From positions 310,001 to 374,000 of the forward strand of contig NZ_VRTS01000002.1 in the NCBI RefSeq assembly GCF_008017755.1: DNA of 64,000 bases, written 5' to 3'. The notes below the pieces were generated by a model. That model was not told where the DNA came from. It saw only the letters and a list, made by a program, of their open reading frames with translations, and ran no database searches. The position numbers were made by a program, and so were the translations under genes. The DNA comes from Alkalisalibacterium limincola. GTDB lineage: Bacteria; Pseudomonadota; Gammaproteobacteria; Xanthomonadales; Xanthomonadaceae. Shown here in pieces: positions 7,901 through 15,081 of this stretch; position 1 is the stretch's first letter; each line of letters starts with the position of its first letter.

Positions 7901-8971
7901 ATGTCCCAGCATTCCCGCACGTTTCTGGCCGCCGTCCTGCCCGGCGCGCTCGTGGCCCTCCTGGCGGGCTGCGGCCCCTCCGGCGAGGCCCCTTCGACGA
8001 CTGGCGGGGTGGACGACGCCCCATCGGAGCTGGTCGTGTACTCCGAGCGCCGCGAGCCGTTGATCCAGCCGGTCTTCGACCGCTACACCGAAGAGACCGG
8101 GATCCGCGTGCGCTACCTGACCGACACCACGCCGGTGCTGATCGAGCGCCTGGTGGCGGAAGGCGCGAACACCCGCGCCGACATCCTGATGGCGGTCGAC
8201 GCCGGCAACCTGTGGCAGGCCGCAGAGCGTGGCGTGCTGGCACCCTTGGCATCGCCCGAGCTCGAGTCCGCGATCCCGGCGAACTACCGCGACCCGGAGG
8301 GGCGGTGGTTCGGCCTGTCGCTGCGCGCCCGCACGATCGTGCATTCCACGCAGCGCGTGCAGCCCGGCGAGCTGTCGACCTACGAGGACCTGGCCGACCC
8401 GAAGTGGCGCGGCCGGCTGTGCCTGCGCTCCTCGCGCAAGGTCTACAACCAGTCCCTGACCGCCACGCTGATCGAGCGCCTGGGCGCCGAGCAGGCCGAG
8501 CAGGTGCTTGCCGGCTGGGTCGCCAACCTGGCCACGGATCCGTTTCCCGACGACACCATGCTGATCAATGCGGTCGCGGCGGGGCAGTGCGACGTGGGCA
8601 TCGTCAACACCTACTACTTCGGCCGCGTGCAGCGCGACAACCCGGATGTCCCGGTGGCGATCTTCTGGCCGAACCAGGGCGGCAGCGGCGCCAATGGCAG
8701 CGGCGTGCACGTGAACGTGTCCGGTGCCGGCATCACCGCGAACGCCCCGCACCCGGAAGCGGCGCGCGAATTCCTGGAGTGGCTGGCTTCCGAAGGGGTG
8801 CAAAAGCAGTTCGCCGAGGTGAACTTCGAGTTTCCCGCGCGCCGCGGCGTGGATGTCGACCCGCTGGTGGCGGCCTGGGGCGAGTTCGAGGCCGACCCGA
8901 TCGACGTGGTGGTCGCGGGCCGCAGGCAGTCCGAAGCGGTGCAGATGATGGACCGCGTGCGTTGGCGTTGA
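7901..8971 (+). CDS. Fe(3+) ABC transporter substrate-binding lipoprotein (FbpA/FutA family)
   Basis: This 356-residue periplasmic binding protein has a lipoprotein signal with lipobox LLAGC (Cys24). The mature part starts with the family pattern SELVVYSERREPLIQPVF, and the ferric-iron ligand region is visible as NTYYFGRV (tandem tyrosines, as in FbpA/FutA). The length and motifs fit class II ferric-binding proteins. An AGGAG ribosome site precedes the ATG, and a strong Fur box lies just upstream. The permease gene follows after 10 bases. Iron is the most likely cargo given the Fur site and the tyrosines. Confidence 0.93.
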   Translation: MSQHSRTFLAAVLPGALVALLAGCGPSGEAPSTTGGVDDAPSELVVYSERREPLIQPVFDRYTEETGIRVRYLTDTTPVLIERLVAEGANTRADILMAVDAGNLWQAAERGVLAPLASPELESAIPANYRDPEGRWFGLSLRARTIVHSTQRVQPGELSTYEDLADPKWRGRLCLRSSRKVYNQSLTATLIERLGAEQAEQVLAGWVANLATDPFPDDTMLINAVAAGQCDVGIVNTYYFGRVQRDNPDVPVAIFWPNQGGSGANGSGVHVNVSGAGITANAPHPEAAREFLEWLASEGVQKQFAEVNFEFPARRGVDVDPLVAAWGEFEADPIDVVVAGRRQSEAVQMMDRVRWR

Positions 8972-8981
8972 GGCCACGCCG

Positions 8982-10568
8982 GTGACGGCAGCGCGGCAGC
9001 CGCAGTGGCCGCGGCTGGCGGCGGCGCTGCTGGCGCTGCCGCTGCTGCTGCCGCTGGCCTTCCTGGCCACCGGCTTCGGTGATGGCCGGCCGGACCTGTG
9101 GGCGCACGTTTCCCAGCACCTCCTGCCGAGGGCCACGGGCAACACGCTGGTGCTGGCGCTGCTGGTCGGTGTGTTCACGCTGATCCCGGGCATCGGCTTC
9201 GCGTGGGCCGGTGCCCGCTTCGAGTACCCGGGGCGTCGCGTTCTGGACTGGGCGCTGGTGCTGCCGCTGGCGATTCCCGGCTACGTGGTCGCCTTCGTCT
9301 ACGTGGGCGTGTTCGACTACAGCAGCCTGCTGCAGACCAGCTGGCGGCAACTCGCCCCGGGCCTGCCGGCCCTGCCGACCCCGCGTGGCCTGGTGGGCGC
9401 GGCGCTGCTGTTGTCGCTGGTGCTCTATCCCTATGTGTACCTGCTCTCGCGCGCCGCCTTCCTCAGGCAGGGGTCGGCGGCCCTGGACGCTGCCCGCAGC
9501 CTTGGCCGGGGGCCGGTCGAGGGCTTCTTTCGCGTCGTGCTGCCGATGACCCGCCCGGCCTGGGTGGCGGGCGTGACGCTGGCGGTGCTGGAGACGCTTG
9601 CCGACTTTGGCGCCGTGAGCATCCTCGGCGTCGAGACGCTGACCACGACGATCTACCGGGTCTGGTTCGACCTGCAGTCCTTGCCCAATGCCGCGCAGCT
9701 GGCCTGTGGCCTGCTGGGCCTGGTCGCGCTGGCGCTGCTGGTGGAACGGTTGGCGCGGGGCAAGGCGCAGTACGCCGAACGCGCCATCAAGCCGCTGCCG
9801 CGGCGCGCGCTGCGGGGCTGGCATGGCTGGTTGGTCACGGTGCTGGCCGGGGTCACCGTGACGATGGGGTTCGTGGTGCCGATGCTGCGATTGGGCACAT
9901 GGGCCTGGAGTGCGCGCGACGAGCTGCCCCGGGTGTCTGAGGCGGCATGGAACACCGTGGCGCTCGGCGGCATGGCCACGGCCCTGGTCCTGTTGCTGGC
10001 GTTGGTGCTGGTGATGATCGCGCGGCGCATGCCCGGGGATCGCGCGGTGTTCGCCGCCAGCTTCGTCGGCAACCTCGGCTATGCGGTGCCGGGCACGGTT
10101 CTGGCCGTTGGCGTGATGTTGATGCTGGTGTGGATGGAGGGTGGCCTGGCCCAGCTGGGTCTGGGGCGCGTGGCCTTGTCCTCCAGCCTGGTGGCCGTGC
10201 TGCTGGCCTTGTCGGCGCGCTTCCTGCGCGTGGGCCACGGGGCGGTGGAAACCGCGTTCTCCGCGCTGCGCCCGTCGGTCATCGAGACCGCGCGCACGCT
10301 GGCGGTGCCGGCTTGGATGCGTTTCACCCGCATCACGCTGCCGCTGTTGCGACCGGGCCTGGTGGCGGGCGCGCTGCTGGTGCTGGTGGAGGTGATGAAG
10401 GAACTGCCCGCCACGCTGATGCTGCGCCCCTTCGGCTGGGACACGCTGGCGGTGCGCGTGTATGCCTACACCAGCGAGGGACTGTGGGCGCAGGCAGCGT
10501 GGCCGGCGTTGCTGCTCTCCGCCGTCGGCCTGCTGCCGGTGTGGTGGCTGATGCGGCAGCAGCGCTGA
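8982..10568 (+). CDS. Fe(3+) ABC transporter permease (FbpB family)
   Basis: This 528-residue inner-membrane permease is made of two fused halves, each with about six membrane segments and its own ATPase-contacting EAA-type loop (around DAARSLGRGPVEGFFRVVLP in the first half and ARTLAVPAWMRFTRITLP in the second). This duplicated organisation is typical of FbpB/ThiP-like permeases. It is co-transcribed with the substrate-binding lipoprotein. No ATP-binding subunit follows: the next gene is gcvT, so an FbpC-type ATPase must come from elsewhere in the genome. Confidence 0.93.
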   Translation: MTAARQPQWPRLAAALLALPLLLPLAFLATGFGDGRPDLWAHVSQHLLPRATGNTLVLALLVGVFTLIPGIGFAWAGARFEYPGRRVLDWALVLPLAIPGYVVAFVYVGVFDYSSLLQTSWRQLAPGLPALPTPRGLVGAALLLSLVLYPYVYLLSRAAFLRQGSAALDAARSLGRGPVEGFFRVVLPMTRPAWVAGVTLAVLETLADFGAVSILGVETLTTTIYRVWFDLQSLPNAAQLACGLLGLVALALLVERLARGKAQYAERAIKPLPRRALRGWHGWLVTVLAGVTVTMGFVVPMLRLGTWAWSARDELPRVSEAAWNTVALGGMATALVLLLALVLVMIARRMPGDRAVFAASFVGNLGYAVPGTVLAVGVMLMLVWMEGGLAQLGLGRVALSSSLVAVLLALSARFLRVGHGAVETAFSALRPSVIETARTLAVPAWMRFTRITLPLLRPGLVAGALLVLVEVMKELPATLMLRPFGWDTLAVRVYAYTSEGLWAQAAWPALLLSAVGLLPVWWLMRQQR

Positions 10569-10677
10569 GGTCGAGGCCGCGGGCGTGACGGGTCCCGCCG
10601 GCCGGCTGGCGCGGTCTATGGAGCCTGCCGCCAACCTGCGATAATGGCGGTTTCCCGCTTCCAGCAAAGGCCGCCCC

Positions 10678-11783
10678 ATGTCGCAAGCCACGGTCCTCAA
10701 CGCCTCCCACCGCGCCCTCGGCGCGAAGATGGTCGATTTCGGCGGCTGGGACATGCCGATCAGCTATGGCTCGCAGATCGAGGAGCACCACGCCGTGCGT
10801 CGCGACGCCGGCATGTTCGATGTGTCGCACATGACCGTGGTCGACCTGCGTGGCGAACGCACGCGCGAGTTCCTGCGCCAGCTCGTCGCCAACAACATCG
10901 ACAAGCTCAAGAAGCCGGGCAAGGCGCTCTACACCTGCATGCTCAACGAGCGCGGGGGCGTCATCGACGACCTGATCGTGTACTTCATGGAAGAGTCCTG
11001 GTTCCGCATGGTGGTCAACGCCTCCACGCGCGAGAAGGACCTGGCCTGGATCACCCGGCATGCGGCGGCGTTCGGCGTCGAGGTGCGCGAGCGCGGGGAC
11101 CTCGGGATCATCGCGGTGCAGGGGCCGGCGGCGCGCGCGACCTTCATCGCCCTGCTCGACGGCGCGCCGCGGGCGTGGTCGGGGCGCTGGGCCGCTTCGC
11201 CGCCGCCCAGGTGGCCGGGCCGGACGGCGGCGAGCTGTTCGTCGCCCGGACCGGCTACACCGGCGAGGACGGCTTCGAGGTGGTGCTCGAACACGGGCAC
11301 GTGCCGGCGTTGTGGGAGCGCCTGCTGGCCGCCGGCGTGAAGCCCGCCGGCCTCGGCGCACGCGACACGCTCCGCCTGGAGGCGGGCATGAACCTCTACG
11401 GGCAGGACATGGACGAGACCGTGTCGCCGCTGGAGGCCGGCCTGGCCTGGACGGTGAGCTTCGACGAGGGCCGCGACTTCATCGGCCGCGCGGCGCTGGA
11501 GGCGCTCAAGTCGGCCGGGGTGGGCCGCCGGATGATCGGCATCGTCATGGACGAGAAGGGCGTGCTGCGTCACGGCCAGCGCGTGCTGTGCGCGGCGGGC
11601 GAGGGCGAGATCCTCTCGGGCACGTTCTCGCCGACCCTGGGCCGCGCCATCGCCTTCGCGCGGGTGCCCGCCGGCGAGCTGGGGGAGGTGCGGGTGGACA
11701 TCCGCGGCCGCGAGGTGCCGGTGCGCGTGGTGAAGCTGCCGTTCGTGCGCGAAGGCCAGGCGCAGGACGGCGTGCTGGCCTGA
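10678..11783 (+). CDS. gcvT: Glycine cleavage system aminomethyltransferase (T protein), one frameshift
   Basis: GcvT transfers the methylene group from the aminomethyl-lipoyl H protein to tetrahydrofolate and releases ammonia. The N-terminal part ([27 protein letters not shown]) and C-terminal part ([33 protein letters not shown], with the catalytic Asp of the [10 protein letters not shown] region) are both well conserved but sit in different frames. The shift is at 11171-11173 (CGGGC); one extra G restores a protein of about 368 residues, the normal length. An A/T-rich GATAAT-like -10 element lies about 40 bases upstream. It heads the cluster gcvT-gcvH-gcvPA. Confidence 0.92.
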
Positions 11784-11874
11784 ACCCGCCGTTGCATGGG
11801 CAACACCTGCCTTGGCCGGGCACCTCCGGTACAATCCGCGCCTTGGCCTTGACCGATTCCAACAGGAGCATTCC

Positions 11875-12266
11875 ATGAGCGAGATCCCCGGCGACCTGAA
11901 GTTCCTCAAGACCCACGAGTGGGCCGCATCGAGGACGACGGCACCGTCACCGTCGGCATCTCCGACCACGCGCAGGGCCTGCTGGGCGACCTGGTGTTCG
12001 TGGAACTGCCCGGCGTCGGCGACACGCTTGAAGCCGGAGCCGGCGCGGCCGTGGTCGAGTCGGTCAAGGCCGCGTCCGACGTCTACGCCCCGGTGGCCGG
12101 CCAGATCGTCGCGATCAACGACGCACTGACCGACAAGCCCGAGACGATCAACGAGGACGCCTACGGCGAGGGCTGGATCTTCCGCATCAAGGCCGACGAC
12201 GTCGGCGAGCTGGAGTCGCTGCTCTCGCCCGACGACTACGCCGAGCTGCTCGACAACGAAGGCTGA
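11875..12266 (+). CDS. gcvH: Glycine cleavage system H protein, one frameshift
   Basis: This small lipoyl-carrier protein shuttles the aminomethyl group between P, T and L proteins. The lipoylation site is seen as [14 protein letters not shown] (central Lys), and the ending GEGWIFRIK is typical. The N-terminus [17 protein letters not shown] is in another frame; the shift is at 11924-11925, where one extra C restores WARIEDDG and a protein of about 130 residues. A ribosome site AGGAG precedes the ATG. TACAAT about 45 bases upstream could be its own -10 element. Confidence 0.93.
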
Positions 12267-12374
12267 TCACCGTCTTCACCCCGCCCGGTCCATGATCGGG
12301 CGTCCCCAGGCGCGCCCGCGCCTGCCGCACACCGGGCCGGCCCCACCGGCCCCCGGATCGCCACGAGTCCCGCC

Positions 12375-13741
12375 ATGCCGTTCATTCCCCATAGTGATGC
12401 CGACGTCCGCACCATGCTCGAGGCCATTGGCGTCGACAGCATCGAGGACCTGTTCGACGAGATTCCCGCCGAGCTCAAGATCGAAGGGCTGGCCGGCGTG
12501 CCCGACGGCCTCAACGAGATGGCGATCAATCGGCTGATGGCCGAGCGCGCGCGCCTGGACGAGGCCCACCTGAACTTCGCCGGCGCCGGTGCCTACGAGC
12601 ACCACATCCCGGCGGCGGTCTGGCAGATCGTCTCGCGTGGCGAGTACTACTCCGCCTACACGCCGTACCAGGCCGAGGCCAGCCAGGGCAACCTGCAGCT
12701 GATCTACGAATACCAGACGATGATGACCCGCCTGACGGGCATGGACGTCTCCAACGCCTCGATGTACGACGGTGCCACGGCGCTGGCCGAGGCGATCCTG
12801 ATGGCCGAGCGGACCCAGCGGCGCAACGCCAAGCGCGCGTGCTGATGCCGGTGTCGGTGCACCCCGCCTACCGCAAGACGGTCCGTTCGATCCTGGAGCT
12901 CCAGGGCATCGCGATCGAGGAGATCGATTGCCCGGACGGCCGCCTGGACGTTGCCGCGCTCGAGAAGCTGGACGGCGAGTTCACCAGCCTGGTCGTGCCG
13001 CAGCCGAACTTCTTCGGCGTGCTCGAGGACGTCGACGCGCTGACCGATTTCGCCCACGCACGCGGCGCCCTGGTCATCGCGGTGGTCAACCCGATGAGCC
13101 TGGCGGTGCTCAAGGCGCCCGGGCAGTGGGGCAGCGAGGTCGAGGGCCTGCGCGGCGCCGATATCGTCTGTGGAGAAGGCCAGCCGATGGGTGTGCCGCT
13201 GTCTTCCGGCGGCCCCTACTTCGGCCTGCTCGCCTGCCGCCAGGCGTTGGTGCGCGACCTGCCCGGTCGCATCGTCGGCCGCACCACCGACCTGGACGGC
13301 AAGCCCGGTTTCGCGCTGACGCTGCAGGCGCGCGAGCAGCACATCCGCCGCGCCAAGGCCACGTCGAACATCTGCACCAACCAGGGTCTCCTGGTCACGG
13401 CGGCGACGATCTACATGGCGCTGATCGGGCCGGAGGGCCTCACGCGCGTGGCCGCCCAGTCCATGGCGAACACCCGCAAGCTGCGGGCACGGCTGGAACG
13501 CATCAGTGGCGTGCGGGCACTGTTCCCGGAGCAGGTCCATTTCCACGAGGTGGCGTTGCAGCTGCCGCGCCCGGCAAGCGAAATCATCGAGCGTCTTGCC
13601 GCCCAGCGCATCGTCGCCGGCGTGGCGATCGGCGAGGAGTATCCCGGCCTCGGTGACGCGCTCCTGGTGTGTGCCACCGAGACCAAGACCGACGACGACA
13701 TCGAGCAGTTCGCGCAGGCACTGGCCGCCGCGCTGGACTGA
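12375..13741 (+). CDS. gcvPA: Glycine dehydrogenase (decarboxylating) subunit 1, one frameshift
   Basis: This is the N-terminal-half subunit of the split P protein, which with GcvPB decarboxylates glycine and loads the aminomethyl group on GcvH. Conserved stretches are [25 protein letters not shown], the [14 protein letters not shown] motif and [11 protein letters not shown]. The reading frame breaks near 12833-12841; one added base gives [12 protein letters not shown] and a protein of about 455 residues, the standard GcvPA length. No GcvPB (the PLP-binding subunit) follows it here, as the downstream 736 bases hold no gene. Confidence 0.9.
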
Positions 13742-13742
13742 G

Positions 13743-14070
13743 CTTGCTGCGACGAATGTGTTCCGGGCCCGCGTCGGCAACGACGCGGCCGCGCGTTTTA
13801 GGATCCAAGGTTCGCGCAATAACGATGTTGCATCGCGTAAAAAACGCGACCGGGTCGGCGCGTCGACTTGCGTTCCATGCAACGCGACGGACGCAAGAAC
13901 CGATGCGTCGTTGGTCGATGTTTTCGCGGCTTGCAACTGTGCGAAGAATTTCGCGCACTTGCTGCGAGGCTTGCCATTGCTTGCTTTCCGGGCAACTGAG
14001 CGATGGCCGCGTCGGTGTTGCCTGGCGAGGTGCGCTGCGCACCCGCGTCGAGTCGACTGCGATGCCTTGC
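13743..14070 (+). repeat. Gene-free stretch with seven copies of CTTGC
   Basis: The region after gcvPA has no supported gene and a lower G/C content than its surroundings. CTTGC occurs on the plus strand at 13743, 13867, 13930, 13958, 13970, 13980 and 14066, with the complement GCAAG at 13893, far more often than chance suggests for a five-base word in about 330 bases. Several small stems are possible: CGCGT/ACGCG near 13834-13848, and CTTGCGT/ACGCAAG at 13867-13897. An 8-bp stem CCGCGTCG-gcaa-CGACGCGG (13769-13788) followed by TTTT at 13796 may be a weak terminator for gcvPA. Confidence 0.45.
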
Positions 14071-14112
14071 CTGAAAGCCGCATGGGCCGGTGCTCTGCGC
14101 GCGTGCGATGTG

Positions 14113-14141
14113 TTGACACGTGGTTTGCACGTGATTAGCTT
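14113..14141 (+). promoter_or_regulatory. Putative sigma-70 promoter ahead of the candidate small RNA
   Basis: A perfect -35 hexamer TTGACA is followed after exactly 17 bases by TAGCTT, a weak -10. The spacer holds the inverted repeat CACGTGGTTTGCACGTG, which could be an operator. Placed about 185 bases before a strong terminator with no gene between them, it may start a small RNA or an attenuated leader of the downstream histone-like gene. Confidence 0.45.
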
Positions 14142-14147
14142 TCGCCC

Positions 14148-14330
14148 AGCAGTCTCGGTTAGCGCGCAAAGGTGAATTTGGAAAACTCAGTGTCAGGGGC
14201 AACGGCCAAACGGTCGCCCGAAAATTCCTACACCATCGACCTGGAGAAAATCGCTCCGGGAAAGCCCGAGTCTCCCCCGCTTCCGTACCCCCATCGCAAC
14301 GCCCGCGTCGAAATCGACGGGGGCGTTTTT
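14148..14330 (+). ncRNA. Candidate small RNA or transcription attenuator
   Basis: About 180 bases lie between a TTGACA promoter and a textbook intrinsic terminator and contain no credible gene. The 3' half shows a hairpin CTCcGGG-aaag-CCCGAG (14254-14270), then two unpaired C runs (CCCCC at 14274-14278 and 14288-14292), then the terminator. C-rich unpaired segments are a known mRNA-contact feature in some xanthomonad small RNAs, but no known family was recognised. Because the histone H1-like gene begins 148 bases later on the same strand, the terminator could instead attenuate that gene. Ends are estimates. Confidence 0.45.
14298..14330 (+). terminator. Strong rho-independent terminator without an upstream protein gene
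   Basis: The stem AACGCCC (14298-14304) pairs with GGGCGTT (14321-14327), with an inner CGTCGA/TCGACG helix and a T5 run (14326-14330). It ends a rightward transcript, although the nearest rightward protein gene stops more than 550 bases upstream. Confidence 0.85.
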
Positions 14331-14477
14331 CGTTTCCAGCGGCGCGTTCCACGGCGTCGTTCCGATCCACTGGCGCGACGTATTCACGCCAGGCGGCTCA
14401 CCGGCGGTCGTACACCCCCGGTGGTTTGACCCAGGCCTGGGAAAGGCAAAGTCAATTGACGAGGAGTTGGACGAACC

Positions 14478-14948
14478 ATGGCTACGAAGAAAGCAACCAA
14501 AAAGGCGGCTGCCAAGAAACCGGCAGCCAAGAAGGCAACCGCGAAGAAGGCTACGGCAAAGAAGGCCACTGCCCGTAAGGCAGCGCCGAAGAAGGCCGCC
14601 AAGAAGTCGGTGAAGAAGGCTGCACCGAAGAAGGCCGCCAAGAAGTCGACGAAGAAGGCCGCTCCGAAGAAGGCTGCCAAGAAGTCGACGAAGAAGGCTG
14701 CGCCGAAGAAGGCCGCCAAGAAGTCGGCACCCAAGAAGGCTGCTGCCAAGGTCAAGAAGGCGGTCAAGAAGGCGGTCAAGAAGTTGACGCCCAAGAAGAC
14801 CGCCAAGAAGTCGACCCGCAAGCCGGCCGCGAAGAAGGCGGCACCGAAGACGGCAGCGCCCAGGAAGGCAGCGAAGAAGCCCGCCCGCAAGAAGGCGGCA
14901 CCCGCTGCACCGGTCATGCCGGCACCGCCGGTCGCGCCGTCGCTGTAA
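14478..14948 (+). CDS. Histone H1-like Lys/Ala-rich nucleoid protein
   Basis: This 156-residue, extremely basic, low-complexity protein is built almost only from Lys, Ala, Pro, Ser and Thr. Residues 35-83 are a tandem repeat with unit AAPKKAAKKS[V/T]KK (13 residues, nearly four copies), as in the C-terminal tail of eukaryotic histone H1 and in bacterial H1-like proteins common in xanthomonads. The C-terminus changes to a non-basic Ala/Pro/Val tail. It should be disordered and bind DNA non-specifically. An AGGAG ribosome site lies 12 bases before the ATG, and a strong terminator follows. The possible attenuator or small RNA upstream may regulate it. Confidence 0.88.
   Translation: MATKKATKKAAAKKPAAKKATAKKATAKKATARKAAPKKAAKKSVKKAAPKKAAKKSTKKAAPKKAAKKSTKKAAPKKAAKKSAPKKAAAKVKKAVKKAVKKLTPKKTAKKSTRKPAAKKAAPKTAAPRKAAKKPARKKAAPAAPVMPAPPVAPSL
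14580..14726 (+). repeat. 39-bp tandem repeat inside the histone H1-like gene
   Basis: The 13-codon unit (GCnCCGAAGAAGGCC and the following CCAAGAAGTCG, then a KK spacer) is repeated 3.8 times with a few synonymous changes (GCT/GCC, GTG/ACG). Copy number is expected to vary between strains by slippage. Confidence 0.85.
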
Positions 14949-14973
14949 GCGTCACCCCGATCGGCCTTCGATC

Positions 14974-15006
14974 AGCCCTCCCTGCCTTTGGCGGGGAGGG
15001 CTTTTT
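14974..15006 (+). terminator. Rho-independent terminator of the histone H1-like gene
   Basis: AGCCCTCCCtGCC pairs with GGCgGGGAGGGCT around a TTTG loop and is followed by T5. It lies 26 bases after the stop codon. Confidence 0.9.
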
Positions 15007-15081
15007 GTTTCTGTGACCGGCATCGTCCGTGCGGGTCGATTCGCGCGTGACGCGGTGAGGGGCCGGGACTACGATAGGTGC

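Noticed and set aside
10569-10677. Glycine riboswitch before gcvT
   Set aside because: The 109-base gap lacks the conserved glycine aptamer blocks and is too short for a tandem aptamer; only a -10-like element was seen.
14580-14726. CRISPR-like array
   Set aside because: The repeat is contiguous, in frame and coding, with no spacers; no other repeat-spacer pattern was found.
14384-14917. Phe/Ala-rich leftward open frame opposite the histone gene
   Set aside because: It is the antisense reading of the Lys/Ala repeat (AAG read as CTT), with composition dictated by the repeat and no ribosome site.
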